Source of the DNA: Verrucomicrobiota bacterium
GTDB taxonomy: Bacteria; Verrucomicrobiota; Verrucomicrobiia; Opitutales; UBA2995
Assembly: GCA_027622555.1 (NCBI GenBank)
Contig: JAQBYJ010000016.1
Location: forward strand, 1 to 64,000
Direction of reading: 5' to 3'
Length of the DNA stretch: 64,000 nt
Position 1 is the first letter of the stretch, and the number at the start of each line of letters is the position of its first letter. The notes beneath the pieces are model-generated. The model searched no databases. It had not been told where the DNA came from and saw only the letters and a program-made list of their open reading frames with translations. Position numbers and translations under genes: made by a program. This document shows, in pieces, positions 28,776-37,486 of the stretch.

Positions 28776-29252
28776 CTATATACGTTTCTGCGCACGCAAC
28801 TCGACCCGCCGCATAGGCATAGAATCAATCAACCCATACACGTTATCCCATGAGAAACCTGAAAGCGTAAACCGACGCTTTACCCCACCATCGAGGCCAA
28901 TCAAAGCAACATCCATCCCCAACAACTGTTCCACCAGCGCAAGCTTTAGGCCCTCATTACTCACCTGCTTTTCCCCGGATCCATAGACATTTACTTCCTC
29001 ATTAGTTACAGCGACGACTACCAGTCGGTATTCTTTCAACCTACCTAGCTGCCGTTCGAGTTCGGCCTCGAATTTCGTTAAGGAAGTTTCGCCCAATTGG
29101 GCCACCATCACACGGTTCTCCCATCGAAAGTCATTCAGGGGATTCGCAAGGGAATCAAGCACTGTTGAAGCCATACCAATGACAAGAACCACGTAACCAA
29201 ATAAACAATAGGAATGTCCTTCTCTAATCATTCGAGACCGTCGCATCATCAT
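28776..29252 (-). CDS. DUF4174 domain protein
   Basis: A 158-residue exported protein. After a hydrophobic N-terminus (YCLFGYVVLVIGMAS) comes the DUF4174 pattern: FRWENRVMVAQLGE, RLVVVAV, VALIGLDGGVKRRF and the closing SMPMRRVELRAQ, in which IDSMPMRR is the strongest mark. The fold is thioredoxin-like, but no CxxC is present; function is unknown. Starts at 29252, 29249, 29246 and 29231 (MIREGHSYC) are all possible. Confidence 0.72.
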   Translation of the reverse strand: MMMRRSRMIREGHSYCLFGYVVLVIGMASTVLDSLANPLNDFRWENRVMVAQLGETSLTKFEAELERQLGRLKEYRLVVVAVTNEEVNVYGSGEKQVSNEGLKLALVEQLLGMDVALIGLDGGVKRRFTLSGFSWDNVYGLIDSMPMRRVELRAQKRI

Positions 29253-29779
29253 ACGCCTCTGTTGCCTCCATTATCAGAGACAACGTGCAAAGAACTACCA
29301 TTACTACAATCATCGTTGTTTCGATCATATTCTACAATACGGTTCTCAGCTTTTAACGCAACCCGGTCAATACACAGAAACCTGTTCAAAACCTCTACGC
29401 ACCAGATTTTTCAACTCCCTCCCCAGCACTCAGCCAGACGATCACACGGAATACGACATGAACGATCTCCACTGGGAAACTGCGACCACTGATGCGGAAA
29501 ACCACCTTCTGTTTTGATCTTCGGTAAATTCCGGGAATTACAATAGCAGTTTTCAATATACCGCGAAAACGTGAGTTATGCATCCCTGTTTTCCACAATC
29601 CAGACAACTGCAGGAGTTCTCGTTGACACGACAGCAGCCAGAAGCGCATCCTGACACCCTTTGGTAAATGAATTGCGGATTCGAGCCCACCAGATTCCGG
29701 GAAGGAGATCACCTCCAGAATCCGCACCGAAGCGTTCTAACCCATAAGGGTAAAACGGAAAGTTTGCACCTACCCATCC
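29253..29779. other. Non-coding or degraded stretch
   Basis: These 527 bp hold only short frames in all six directions, none with recognisable protein-like composition or a ribosome binding site. No palindromic doublet or repeat copy was seen. It may be decayed coding sequence, given the scrambled surroundings. Confidence 0.4.
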
Positions 29780-30130
29780 ATGACGAACGTTCTACTTTTT
29801 TCCTGCAGCGCACTCTCGGCCTTATCCTTTTTGTGGTATGCGATGGACTGCCTAACGACCGTACGCATGAAACTGGAATTTGAGCGCTATGGCATGGGTT
29901 CCTATCGAGTTCTGACCGGAGTACTTCAAATCTGTGGCGTAGTGGGTCTCGCGGTAGGCTACACGATTCCGATCATCGGAGTTCTTGCAGCAGCAGGTCT
30001 AGCGATTCAAATGCTTCTGGCACTGGTCGTAAGGATACGAATCAAGGATGGGTTCCTGCGCTCGTCACCGGCAGTTTTCTACCTCATACTCAACGCTTTC
30101 CTCGTCTATTTATACCTGCAGCGAATATGA
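29780..30130 (+). CDS. DoxX-like four-helix membrane protein
   Basis: A 116-residue membrane protein with four hydrophobic segments and the DoxX-like loop LEFERYGMGSYRVLTGVLQICG after helix 1. The family is linked loosely to redox and thiosulfate metabolism; no specific role can be assigned. Its 3' end overlaps the 3' end of a similar protein on the other strand by 21 bp. Confidence 0.7.
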   Translation: MTNVLLFSCSALSALSFLWYAMDCLTTVRMKLEFERYGMGSYRVLTGVLQICGVVGLAVGYTIPIIGVLAAAGLAIQMLLALVVRIRIKDGFLRSSPAVFYLILNAFLVYLYLQRI

Positions 30131-30490
30131 GTAGTAAGCCAGGAAAAGACAGAGCAGCAAGACACAGGCGGCGGGAAAGGACTTCACAAGCGCATCATTT
30201 ATTTTTAGATGCATAGCGATTGCGACGACCATCAACACCGTCAATACCAGTGCGGAAGGTAATAGGGTTTGCGGCAAGAAAATCCCGATCAGGAGCCCCA
30301 CTGCCGCAGCGATCTTTAGAGATCCAACCACGCCTACCGACCACGCTGGCAGTCCGTATTCCGCAAATTCTTCCTGCATGGTTTTAGCCTTTCCACCCCG
30401 ATAGATAGAATGTTTGTTAAACCGCAATCCCCACACATTGAGAATCCCCAAGCCTACTATTAGTTGACACACGATTGCTAGATAGTCCAT
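30110..30490 (-). CDS. DoxX-like membrane protein, convergent paralogue
   Basis: A 126-residue four-helix protein of the same type: EEFAEYGLPAWSVGVVGSLK corresponds to the loop of the neighbour, followed by GLLIGIFLPQ and the LVKSFPAACVLLL helix. It faces the plus-strand DoxX-like gene tail to tail with a 21 bp overlap. The pair may be an inverted duplication that has diverged. Function unknown. Confidence 0.7.
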   Translation of the reverse strand: MDYLAIVCQLIVGLGILNVWGLRFNKHSIYRGGKAKTMQEEFAEYGLPAWSVGVVGSLKIAAAVGLLIGIFLPQTLLPSALVLTVLMVVAIAMHLKINDALVKSFPAACVLLLCLFLAYYSYSLQV

Positions 30491-30767
30491 TTTAGTCCGT
30501 TTCGATAAATTTTGATTCTTTTAGTTAAGTTTTCGTATCGCCTCTCAAGACGGTTGAGCCAGGATCTTGTAACCTAGCAGCGCCCTGCTGCGTAAGTCAA
30601 AGGATTCAACGCTGACTTTCCGGTACACAGGCCAGTCACAGTTATCGAATGAACGTCACCAGAAAACAGGAATAACGTTCTTATGAAAAAGGCGAGACAT
30701 TCGAACCCACAGGAATTCGTTTACGTAATTCCTACCAATGAGGATGGAGTCGTGAATTCAGAATCTT

Positions 30768-30820
30768 TTACTGATAGGAAATTGCTTTTCAGCGGCGAAG
30801 CCGCAGAGGTGGGGGTTTTG
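30768..30820 (+). repeat. Dispersed repeat, copy 2
   Basis: A full ~53 bp copy: TTACTGATAGGAAATTGC, then TTTTCAGCGGCGAAGCCGC (a GCGGC-GAA-GCCGC hairpin) and AGAGGTGGGGGTTTTG. It lies inside a 50-codon frame at 30683-30835 that reads TDRKLLFSGEAAEVGVL across the repeat, the same frame as in the sulfatase fragment at 32947. A sulfatase fragment begins immediately to its right. Confidence 0.8.
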
Positions 30821-30824
30821 CCAG

Positions 30825-31067
30825 GAATTCGATGAGTACGAAGGAATTCCCTATTCCAACGACATGTGGCCCTATAGTCCCATATTTGCGCACCTCCCCC
30901 CAACGATCCGGCTTTCTAAAACCCTGCCCTTCGTCCACAATGAGGAAGCCGTTAATCCCGAGTTGCAAGCCGAGGATCAGGCGCTGCTCACCCGTTGGGC
31001 CACCGAATCAGCCCTTAAGTTTATTGATCAAAACAGGGGAAACCCGTTCCCGCTCTTATCCATATAG
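30825..31067 (+). pseudogene. Sulfatase internal fragment
   Basis: An 80-residue frame with the mid-part of an arylsulfatase: EFDEYEGIPYSNDMWPYSP, where the GIPYSNDMWP string is typical, then a LPFVHNEEAVNPELQAEDQ stretch and ALLTRWATESALKFIDQNRG leading to a degraded PFFLYLPH-like site. The N-terminal Cys-x-Pro-x-Arg region and everything after the break are missing. It starts five bases after a dispersed repeat copy, so the break is probably at that repeat. Not functional. Confidence 0.7.
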
Positions 31068-31293
31068 CAGTTACAGTATCAATGTTTTGCGCTATCCAAA
31101 TAGGAAATTTGTGCGTATCTTCAGTATATGTCCGCCTGTTTCAGTCAACGAAGGAGGAAGTACCTTCGCCCTTTTAAAAGGCAGGCGGGTTTACGACGCA
31201 GCGAAACAAATACTACAATGTGAATTCTTATACAAATGGATTGATTCCTGCGAGTTGGCGATATAACATATTTGCTAATTCGATGATACTTCT

Positions 31294-32379
31294 ATGAAAA
31301 CTTTATCTCTTCTCATATTCCCGATTATAGTTTTTTGCCTGGTTCAGCAAGTGACGACAAACGCAAAGGAAATGTCTCAAGTGGAGCTTGAACAATTGTT
31401 TGCCCGGTTTCCGGAGGCAGATGCCGACGGAGACGAAAAATTGACCCTTAAGGAAGTCGAGCGGTTTCGCAAAGCACGCAACGCAAAGAAGCAACAGGCG
31501 CGCAAGCAGACAGCCGCCACCACCACACTCGCGGATGCAACTAAAAACACGGTGCCAGAGCCAACCCTGCCAAATGTACCCTATGGAGCGCACGAAAGGC
31601 AGGTTCTAGACCTCTATCGCGCTGCTTCGGATCACCCGACGCCCGTAGTCATCTTCTTCCACGGAGGCGGATTCCGCGGAGGTGACAAACAATCTTTTGC
31701 CAAAGATACCCGTCCCTACGTCGAAGCCGGCATCTCGGTAGTGTCATCCAATTATCGCTACAGCAGCCAGGCAATTTATCCGGGTCCGGTACTCGACGGC
31801 GTACGGGCCGTCCAGTTTGTGCGGGCGAAAGCAAAGGAGTGGAACATTGATCCAAAGCAGATCGCCCTCTCGGGCAGTTCGGCCGGCGGTCTCATGGCAT
31901 TGTGGATCGCTCTCCACGACGACCAGGCTGACCCGGCATCGGAAGATCCTATTGCGCGGCAGTCGACGCGGGTGACCTGCGTGGTGCCCTACATCACCGC
32001 GTGCTCGATTGAACCGGACTACGTCCGGCAGCATCTCGGGGCGAACGATTTTGGCGCGATCCTGCCGTTGTTTGGCGTTGCAACCGTCGAGGAACTTTCC
32101 CGTCCCGGCAAAGCGGCTCTCATACACAACGCCTCACCCCTTACGCACCTTTCACCGGACGATCCACCAATCCTGTCCATCTTCCGCAGTCCTTTATCGC
32201 CGACGCCACTCCCTCCGGACGCAAAGTTCGGCCAGTGGATTCATCATCCGAAATTCGGCGAGCTGCTAAAACGGGCCTGTGATTCCATTGGGGTCGAATG
32301 CACATTTTATCATGCCGGTTTTCCGGCGCCTGAGGGGGCCGAAGCAGCCTTTGTATTCAAACAGTCAGCCTACCAATAG
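31294..32379 (+). CDS. Alpha/beta hydrolase (esterase) with EF-hand-like N-terminus
   Basis: A 361-residue exported protein. After a signal peptide (LLIFPIIVFCLVQQVTTNA) comes an EF-hand/dockerin-like loop, FPEADADGDEKLTLKEVERF, then a linker and an alpha/beta hydrolase of the BD-FAE/hormone-sensitive-lipase type. The oxyanion motif is FFHGGGFRGGD and the nucleophile elbow is LSGSSAGGLMAL; the C-terminal FYHAGF supplies a candidate His. It probably removes acyl groups from glycans or other esters outside the cytoplasm. The bases look more GC-rich than the neighbours, hinting at transfer. It stands between two sulfatase fragments. Confidence 0.82.
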   Translation: MKTLSLLIFPIIVFCLVQQVTTNAKEMSQVELEQLFARFPEADADGDEKLTLKEVERFRKARNAKKQQARKQTAATTTLADATKNTVPEPTLPNVPYGAHERQVLDLYRAASDHPTPVVIFFHGGGFRGGDKQSFAKDTRPYVEAGISVVSSNYRYSSQAIYPGPVLDGVRAVQFVRAKAKEWNIDPKQIALSGSSAGGLMALWIALHDDQADPASEDPIARQSTRVTCVVPYITACSIEPDYVRQHLGANDFGAILPLFGVATVEELSRPGKAALIHNASPLTHLSPDDPPILSIFRSPLSPTPLPPDAKFGQWIHHPKFGELLKRACDSIGVECTFYHAGFPAPEGAEAAFVFKQSAYQ

Positions 32380-32492
32380 ACCCGAAGCACACCCGTTGCG
32401 ACAGTACCGACAATCGGAATTCCGCCGAAAATAGTTATACAACAAAAATTGCGGCCCGTTTACCTGAGAACTCGGAAGGGGTCCCCGCTCGG

Positions 32493-33044
32493 AAGGGGTC
32501 TTTCCTGCAAATGTCCCACTACCCCAACCAGGAAGAAAAGGAAGGCGGCCGGAACCGCCAGGCCGACCCGGATAACAAGTTTATAGGGATCACAGACAAA
32601 ACCATGGGTGAAGTTCTTGACGCGGTGGAACGGCTCGGAATCAAGGACAACACTTACTTTATCTACACCACCGATCACGGCACGCCTGGACGCAACCCCC
32701 CACTGAGTGGAGGAAAAGGCACCGTGAGGGAAGGAGGCCTGCGTGTCCCTTTCATCGTAGCCGGACCCGGCATCGAGGCTGGAGCCTGTTCCTATGTCAG
32801 AGTGAACGCGATGGATTTGCTTCCCACGTTCGCTGATTTGGCGGGAATCAAGAAAGCTCTTCCCAAGGAGGTCGAAGGCGGGAGTCTCGTAGCGGTATTG
32901 AAGAACAAAGGACTCGGAAATGTGAAACGGGCGCGTGAAGAATTCGTTACTGATAGGAAATTGCTTTTCAGCGGCGAAGCCGCAGAGGTGGGGGTTTTAG
33001 GGGGAGGAGTGAAAATTGAAAGCATAGAGAAGCAATTTGTCTGA
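32493..33044 (+). pseudogene. Sulfatase C-terminal half, truncated and fused to repeat
   Basis: The frame carries the second half of a sulfatase: KGSFLQMSHYPNQEEKEGG, KTMGEVLDAVERLGIKDNTY, FIYTTDHGTPG, the GTVREGGLRVPFIVAGPG segment and AMDLLPTFADLAG. The N-terminal half with the formylglycine Cys is gone, and the C-terminus runs into a dispersed repeat (FVTDRKLLFSGEAAEVGVL) and stops shortly after. It is probably not functional. It could be the other part of the fragment at 30825, since that one stops where this one begins, but the two look like different sulfatase subfamilies. Confidence 0.7.
32947..32998 (+). repeat. Dispersed repeat, copy 3
   Basis: A full copy nearly identical to the one at 30768, replacing the C-terminal coding part of a sulfatase fragment. 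The frame reads TDRKLLFSGEAAEVGVL. Confidence 0.8.
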
Positions 33045-33056
33045 TTTGGGGGTTAG

Positions 33057-33171
33057 ATTGATAGGAATTTGCGAATAGAAACGTGATTCATGCTGAAATA
33101 TACCGGGGAAAGTCAATTTTATTGATAGGAATTTGCTTTTTAGCGGCGAAGCCGCAGAGGTGGGGGTTTTG
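33057..33171 (+). repeat. Dispersed repeat, partial and full copies 4
   Basis: A 16-17 bp partial copy (ATTGATAGGAATTTGC) lies at 33057-33073 and a full copy at 33119-33171 with the GCGGC-GAA-GCCGC hairpin. The partial copy matches the full copy beside it exactly over 16 bp, which suggests a local duplication. The rest of 33045-33332 holds no gene. Confidence 0.7.
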
Positions 33172-33332
33172 GGGAGCAGCCGATCAGGCTCAGAGTGATT
33201 ACTACAATTAAAGAAGCATAGGGTATTTTCATTCTTAGGTATTTATTCTTCTGATTGGGCCGGGTCAAGCAACAGGGGGAGGTTTCTGTTAAATACTTGT
33301 CGGGAGCTTAGCAGACTTGATAGCTTTAAGCT

Positions 33333-34709
33333 ATGACCACCTATGCATTACCCACCCTAAAACGAATTACTCACCTCCTCCCGAAAATATTGTTTATTGT
33401 CTTGCCCCTCGCCTGGTTCTTTTCTGGCTGCGCAAAACAAGGGTCGCCGCCCAATATACTGATTATTTTCACTGATGACCAAGGATATGGCGACCTGAGT
33501 TGTTATGGTTCGAAAAGTATACACTCGCCAAATCTCGATAAACTGGCGTCCGATGGCATGCGGTTTACTGATTTTTATGTGCAACCCGTTTGCGGGCCAT
33601 CGAGATCGGCATTGCTTACGGCCCGGTATCCGGTGCGAAGTCTTGGCTGGAGTATGCCCGAAAGCGAAATAACCTTCGCAGAACTCATGCAGGATGTGGG
33701 CTATCGAACTGCCTGTATCGGTAAGTGGGATGTTTCCAATCGCCGACCGATCATCGAACGTATGCCGAACAACCAGGGCTTCGATTACTACTTCGGACCT
33801 CTTGGAGCAAACGATAGCGGGAATGTTACTTTTCATGAAAACAATGAAGCGGCTGGCGGAACTGACGATATGGGTTCGCTTACGAAACTGTATACGGACA
33901 AAGGCATCTCGTGGCTGAAGGAAAACCAGGAAGGTCCATTTCTCCTTTATCTTTCGCATACCATGGTGCACTCGATCATTGATGCTTCACCTGAATTTAA
34001 AGGAAAGTCCGGCGGAAATTTATATGACGATACCATTGAGGAATTGGATTATCATACGGGTCGCTTGTTGGATGTGCTGGATGAGCTGGGACTTCGTGAA
34101 AACACGCTTGTGATTTTCACTTCAGACAATGGACCCTGGAGCAATTTCGAGGAAAGTTTGGGTCCGAAGCATAATGGACAAATCGGTTGGGGTACTTCCG
34201 GACCCTTGCGCTCTGCAAAAGGTTCGACTTACGAAGGAGGTCTTCGGGTTCCTGCTATTATGCGCTGGCCAGGACACATTCCCGCGGGACGTGTTAGCAA
34301 CGCGATTGTGAGCAGCCTGGATTTACTACCCACCTTTGCGAAACTGACAGGTTTTGATGTTCCGAATGATCGACCCATCGATGGTTTTGACCAGACCGAT
34401 TTAATTTTAGGAAAGAATGATGAAGGAGCACGGGATCATTTGTTTTATTATTGCCGGGAAGAATTTCAATGTGTGCGACAAGGAAAGTGGAAATTGGTGA
34501 TGCCAGATCTCAAAGTCTTTCGTAGCTATGTAGATGATCGTCCTTCCGGGAAGATCGAGCTTTATGACCTGGAAAATGATATTGGCGAAACGACGAATCT
34601 TGCGGCTGGACATCCGGAAGTAGTTCAGCAGCTTTTGGAGTTAGCAGCGATAGCGCCTCAAATCGATGACCCGACGAAGCTGACGTATATCAATCCTCCC
34701 GCTCCTTAA
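33333..34709 (+). CDS. Sulfatase (arylsulfatase A-like), lipoprotein
   Basis: A 458-residue sulfatase acting outside the cytoplasm on a sulfated glycan or aryl sulfate. A lipoprotein signal ends at WFFSGC (Cys33). The metal site starts with FTDDQGYGDLS and the formylglycine motif is VCGPSRSALLTAR with Cys87. Later marks are GKWDVSN, HTMVHS, FTSDNGPW and KGSTYEGGLRVPAIMRWPG. Cys87 must be converted by a formylglycine-generating enzyme not found in the window. The aldolase gene starts 14 bp downstream, indicating an operon. Confidence 0.92.
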   Translation: MTTYALPTLKRITHLLPKILFIVLPLAWFFSGCAKQGSPPNILIIFTDDQGYGDLSCYGSKSIHSPNLDKLASDGMRFTDFYVQPVCGPSRSALLTARYPVRSLGWSMPESEITFAELMQDVGYRTACIGKWDVSNRRPIIERMPNNQGFDYYFGPLGANDSGNVTFHENNEAAGGTDDMGSLTKLYTDKGISWLKENQEGPFLLYLSHTMVHSIIDASPEFKGKSGGNLYDDTIEELDYHTGRLLDVLDELGLRENTLVIFTSDNGPWSNFEESLGPKHNGQIGWGTSGPLRSAKGSTYEGGLRVPAIMRWPGHIPAGRVSNAIVSSLDLLPTFAKLTGFDVPNDRPIDGFDQTDLILGKNDEGARDHLFYYCREEFQCVRQGKWKLVMPDLKVFRSYVDDRPSGKIELYDLENDIGETTNLAAGHPEVVQQLLELAAIAPQIDDPTKLTYINPPAP

Positions 34710-34723
34710 TAACTTTATCACTT

Positions 34724-35512
34724 ATGACCAAGACCGATTACTTAAACTCATTCTTCCAGGAGGACGGCCGAACGGTCATCTTGCCCATCGATCATGGCAC
34801 TGCGATTCCTGTACCTCAATTGGCCCTACCAGGGGAGCTGATCGAGTCAGTGAGAGATTGGGTCGATGGATTTGTGGTAAATCTTGGCGTCGCTCGTAAC
34901 TGCCAAAAGCAACTCGTTGGCAAAGGCGTTTGTTTGCGAACGGATTTATATAAACCGGCAGAATCAGGGAATCCTGATCCAGGTCCCGTAAGGCTTTTTA
35001 CGGCCGAAGATGCGGCTAGTGTGGGAGCTCATGCGGTTATGAATATGTTTTATTTGCATCATCCTCACGAAGCGGACAATGCCCGCGAATGTGCAACTCT
35101 CATTTCGGAGTCTGAAGAGTTTGCGCTTCCGGTAATCCTGGAAACGCTCCCTCTGGGTATTGGAAGGCCGGACGATTACACCGTCGAGAACGTTGCCTTT
35201 GCTGTTCGCTTTGCCGCGGAACTCGGAGCTGATGTTGTGAAAACGGTTTTTCCCACCGGAGCGAGTGTCGATGACTTTAAAAAGATCGTAGACGCGGCCA
35301 TGGTTCCCGTCATTGTTTTGGGCGGCGCGGCTATGGGCGATGACGAGGCATTGTTAACCATGGTAAAGAAAGCGATCGAAGGCGGAGCGAGTGGAATCGC
35401 GGTAGGTCGAAATGTTTGGCAACATCGGCATCCTCCAGCGATTGCGGCAGCGTTACGTGAGGTTGTACATGAAAACGCTTCGGTGGAATCTGCTATGAAA
35501 CTGATGGGGTAG
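34724..35512 (+). CDS. Class I aldolase of the DhnA/DeoC family
   Basis: A 262-residue TIM-barrel aldolase related to archaeal-type fructose-bisphosphate aldolase, LsrF and LacD-like enzymes. The N-terminal LPIDHGTAIPVPQLAL resembles the DHG motif of the family; the Schiff-base Lys is in ADVVKTVFPTG (near 172), and the phosphate-binding end is VIVLGGAAMGDDE plus GASGIAVGRNVWQH. It probably splits a ketose or deoxysugar phosphate made from the sugar released by the sulfatase 14 bp upstream; the exact substrate is not determinable. Confidence 0.8.
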   Translation: MTKTDYLNSFFQEDGRTVILPIDHGTAIPVPQLALPGELIESVRDWVDGFVVNLGVARNCQKQLVGKGVCLRTDLYKPAESGNPDPGPVRLFTAEDAASVGAHAVMNMFYLHHPHEADNARECATLISESEEFALPVILETLPLGIGRPDDYTVENVAFAVRFAAELGADVVKTVFPTGASVDDFKKIVDAAMVPVIVLGGAAMGDDEALLTMVKKAIEGGASGIAVGRNVWQHRHPPAIAAALREVVHENASVESAMKLMG

Positions 35513-35708
35513 GGCTCAATATTGTGGGCTTTCGAAAAAATTAATAGCTTGCATGACCGGATTTAAACGTATCCAACAAGCTTCTTACGTTCGGGTTACC
35601 GGAAAAACACGCGCCATTGCGGAGTCTTTCGAAACGGAACCTGCCCTGACTTGGTCGTCCATCGATGAGTGATTGATTTTGGGAAATTAATACAATCATC
35701 ATCGACCT

Positions 35709-37127
35709 ATGCGGCGTCCGCACCAGTTACCAAATTCGTCCCGACGTCCGCCCAATACCATGAAAGAATTAAATTTTGAGGGTATGCCTTTGGCTGCCCC
35801 TATCCAAAAAGCGTTAGCTGAAAAGGGTTATACCACACCATCGCCGATTCAGGCGAAAGCAATTCCTGTCCTTCTCCAGGGACGCGATCTACTAGCCTGC
35901 GCTCAAACGGGTACTGGAAAAACCGCGGCATTCGCGTTGCCGATCCTTCACGGATTGGCGGGAGAGCGCAGGAAGCTGCGACGTTACGAAGTTCGCAATC
36001 TCATACTCACTCCAACTCGCGAGTTGGCCGTCCAGGTTGCTGAAAGTTTCTCTACCTATGGTAACCGCATTTCTTTCGAAATCGGTTTGGTTTACGGTGG
36101 GGTATCGCAGGTGCCTCAAGTGAGAAGTCTGAAACGGGGGTTGGATGTGTTAGTCGCAACCACAGGACGTTTACTCGATCTAATTGAACAAGGATATATA
36201 GAACTTGGCGGAGTCGAGTGCTTCGTCCTCGACGAAGCCGATCGCATGTTGGATATGGGCTTTATTCGGGACATTCGCAAGATTGGTGAATTGTTACCTC
36301 GCAAACGCCAGACGCTGCTATTTTCAGCCACGATGGCTCCTGAAATCACTAAGCTTGCTTCGACGCTTCTGCATAATCCTGAAGAAATCCGTATTACTCC
36401 CTTGGTGACAACCGCGGAAAAGATTGATCAGTACATCCACTTCGTAGAACAAAAAGATAAACTTACTCATCTCTTGGACATGATGAGTCGAAGGATGAAG
36501 GACAATGCAGGCGAATTGAATTTGGTGTTCAGTCGAACCAAGCACGGTGCCCGCAAGTTGGCCGAAAAACTGGAACGTCATGGGGTCCGCGCGGATGCCA
36601 TTCATGGTGACAAGTCACAAGCAGCCCGACAGAAGACACTCGACCGGTTCAAAAATGGGCAAACTCCAGTTCTGGTCGCAACGGATGTTGCCGCCCGCGG
36701 AATCGATGTGCGTAACATTACCCTGGTTGTTAATTACGACCTGCCTTCAGAAGCGGATAACTATGTTCACCGTATCGGCCGCACAGCTCGCGCTGGAGCC
36801 AGCGGTCGTGCCATTACCTTTTGTTGCCACGAAGAATTGGATCTTCTCCGAGACGTTGAAAAGATAATCAAACAAAGCATTCCAGTTGATTCGGATCATG
36901 TCAGGCATTCATCATCGATCGCAGCCCGTCATAATGACGGAGCGAGATCAAGACTGCGCGCTTCTGGAAGGTCCGGGGGAAACCGAAATGGGAACCGGAA
37001 TGGAGGAAGTCCTAATCGTACGAATAAACCTAAGGTTTCCCTGCAAACCGCCAAGGTTGCTGCCGCTGCTCCATCGGGGCGAAATAGACGTAATCGTCGA
37101 AGAGCGTCAGCAGGTCAAAGAGGGTAG
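35709..37127 (+). CDS. DEAD-box RNA helicase, RhlE-like
   Basis: A cytoplasmic RNA helicase of 472 residues from ATG 35709, or 455 from ATG 35760 (MKELNFEGMPLAAPIQKAL), where family similarity begins. Q-motif PSPIQAKAIP, Walker A AQTGTGKTAAF, PTRELAVQV, the DEAD box FVLDEADRMLDMGF, SAT in LLFSATMAPE and the C-terminal HRIGRTARAG are present. The tail is basic and Gly/Asn/Arg-rich (GNRNGNRNGGSPNRT), as in RhlE proteins. It helps ribosome assembly or RNA turnover and is probably unrelated to the sulfatase genes. Confidence 0.92.
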   Translation: MRRPHQLPNSSRRPPNTMKELNFEGMPLAAPIQKALAEKGYTTPSPIQAKAIPVLLQGRDLLACAQTGTGKTAAFALPILHGLAGERRKLRRYEVRNLILTPTRELAVQVAESFSTYGNRISFEIGLVYGGVSQVPQVRSLKRGLDVLVATTGRLLDLIEQGYIELGGVECFVLDEADRMLDMGFIRDIRKIGELLPRKRQTLLFSATMAPEITKLASTLLHNPEEIRITPLVTTAEKIDQYIHFVEQKDKLTHLLDMMSRRMKDNAGELNLVFSRTKHGARKLAEKLERHGVRADAIHGDKSQAARQKTLDRFKNGQTPVLVATDVAARGIDVRNITLVVNYDLPSEADNYVHRIGRTARAGASGRAITFCCHEELDLLRDVEKIIKQSIPVDSDHVRHSSSIAARHNDGARSRLRASGRSGGNRNGNRNGGSPNRTNKPKVSLQTAKVAAAAPSGRNRRNRRRASAGQRG

Positions 37128-37244
37128 TTTTTGATTCAATATCCGCGGCTTCATCGGTGTGGTTTTCGCACGGAGGAATCTCGGTAAGAGAAACGCATTG
37201 CGTCTGATTTTTCCTGGTTTTGTGTCCCGTTGTCTGCAGGAGAT

Positions 37245-37481
37245 TCAGAGGATCAGATAAATAATTATCTGTAATCCTATCGCTATAGCCGCCCACAATT
37301 TTAGATTGTTGGTCCAGTTTCGTTCCTCGATTTCATTAGGACTCACACGCTCTGGAGAAAGCCTGAGTACCCAAATAAAAACGACAAGCAAGGTGAGGAC
37401 AAAAATTGTGCGGGCTGCCCACAATGGCACAAGCAGCACCAAGTTTCTGAACAAATCGCCTATGTGGTGCAAGGGTGTCAT
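37245..37481 (-). CDS. Small two-helix membrane protein after the SSS symporter
   Basis: A 78-residue protein starting at ATG 37481, 5 bp after the stop of the symporter gene upstream on the same strand. It has two hydrophobic segments (about 14-38 and 60-77) joined by a conserved-looking charged loop, LSPERVSPNEIEERNW. No family is recognised. The tight spacing suggests a small partner subunit of the symporter, by analogy with the small membrane protein encoded beside some acetate-type SSS carriers. It ends 117 bp from the convergent helicase gene. Confidence 0.6.
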   Translation of the reverse strand: MTPLHHIGDLFRNLVLLVPLWAARTIFVLTLLVVFIWVLRLSPERVSPNEIEERNWTNNLKLWAAIAIGLQIIIYLIL

Positions 37482-37486
37482 GCTGT

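Noticed and set aside
29686-29702. GATTCGAGCCCACCA-like string as a tRNA 3' end
   Set aside because: No matching acceptor stem, anticodon arm or D arm on either strand.
29395-29727. 110-codon minus-strand frame
   Set aside because: No recognisable motif or convincing composition; region judged non-coding or decayed.
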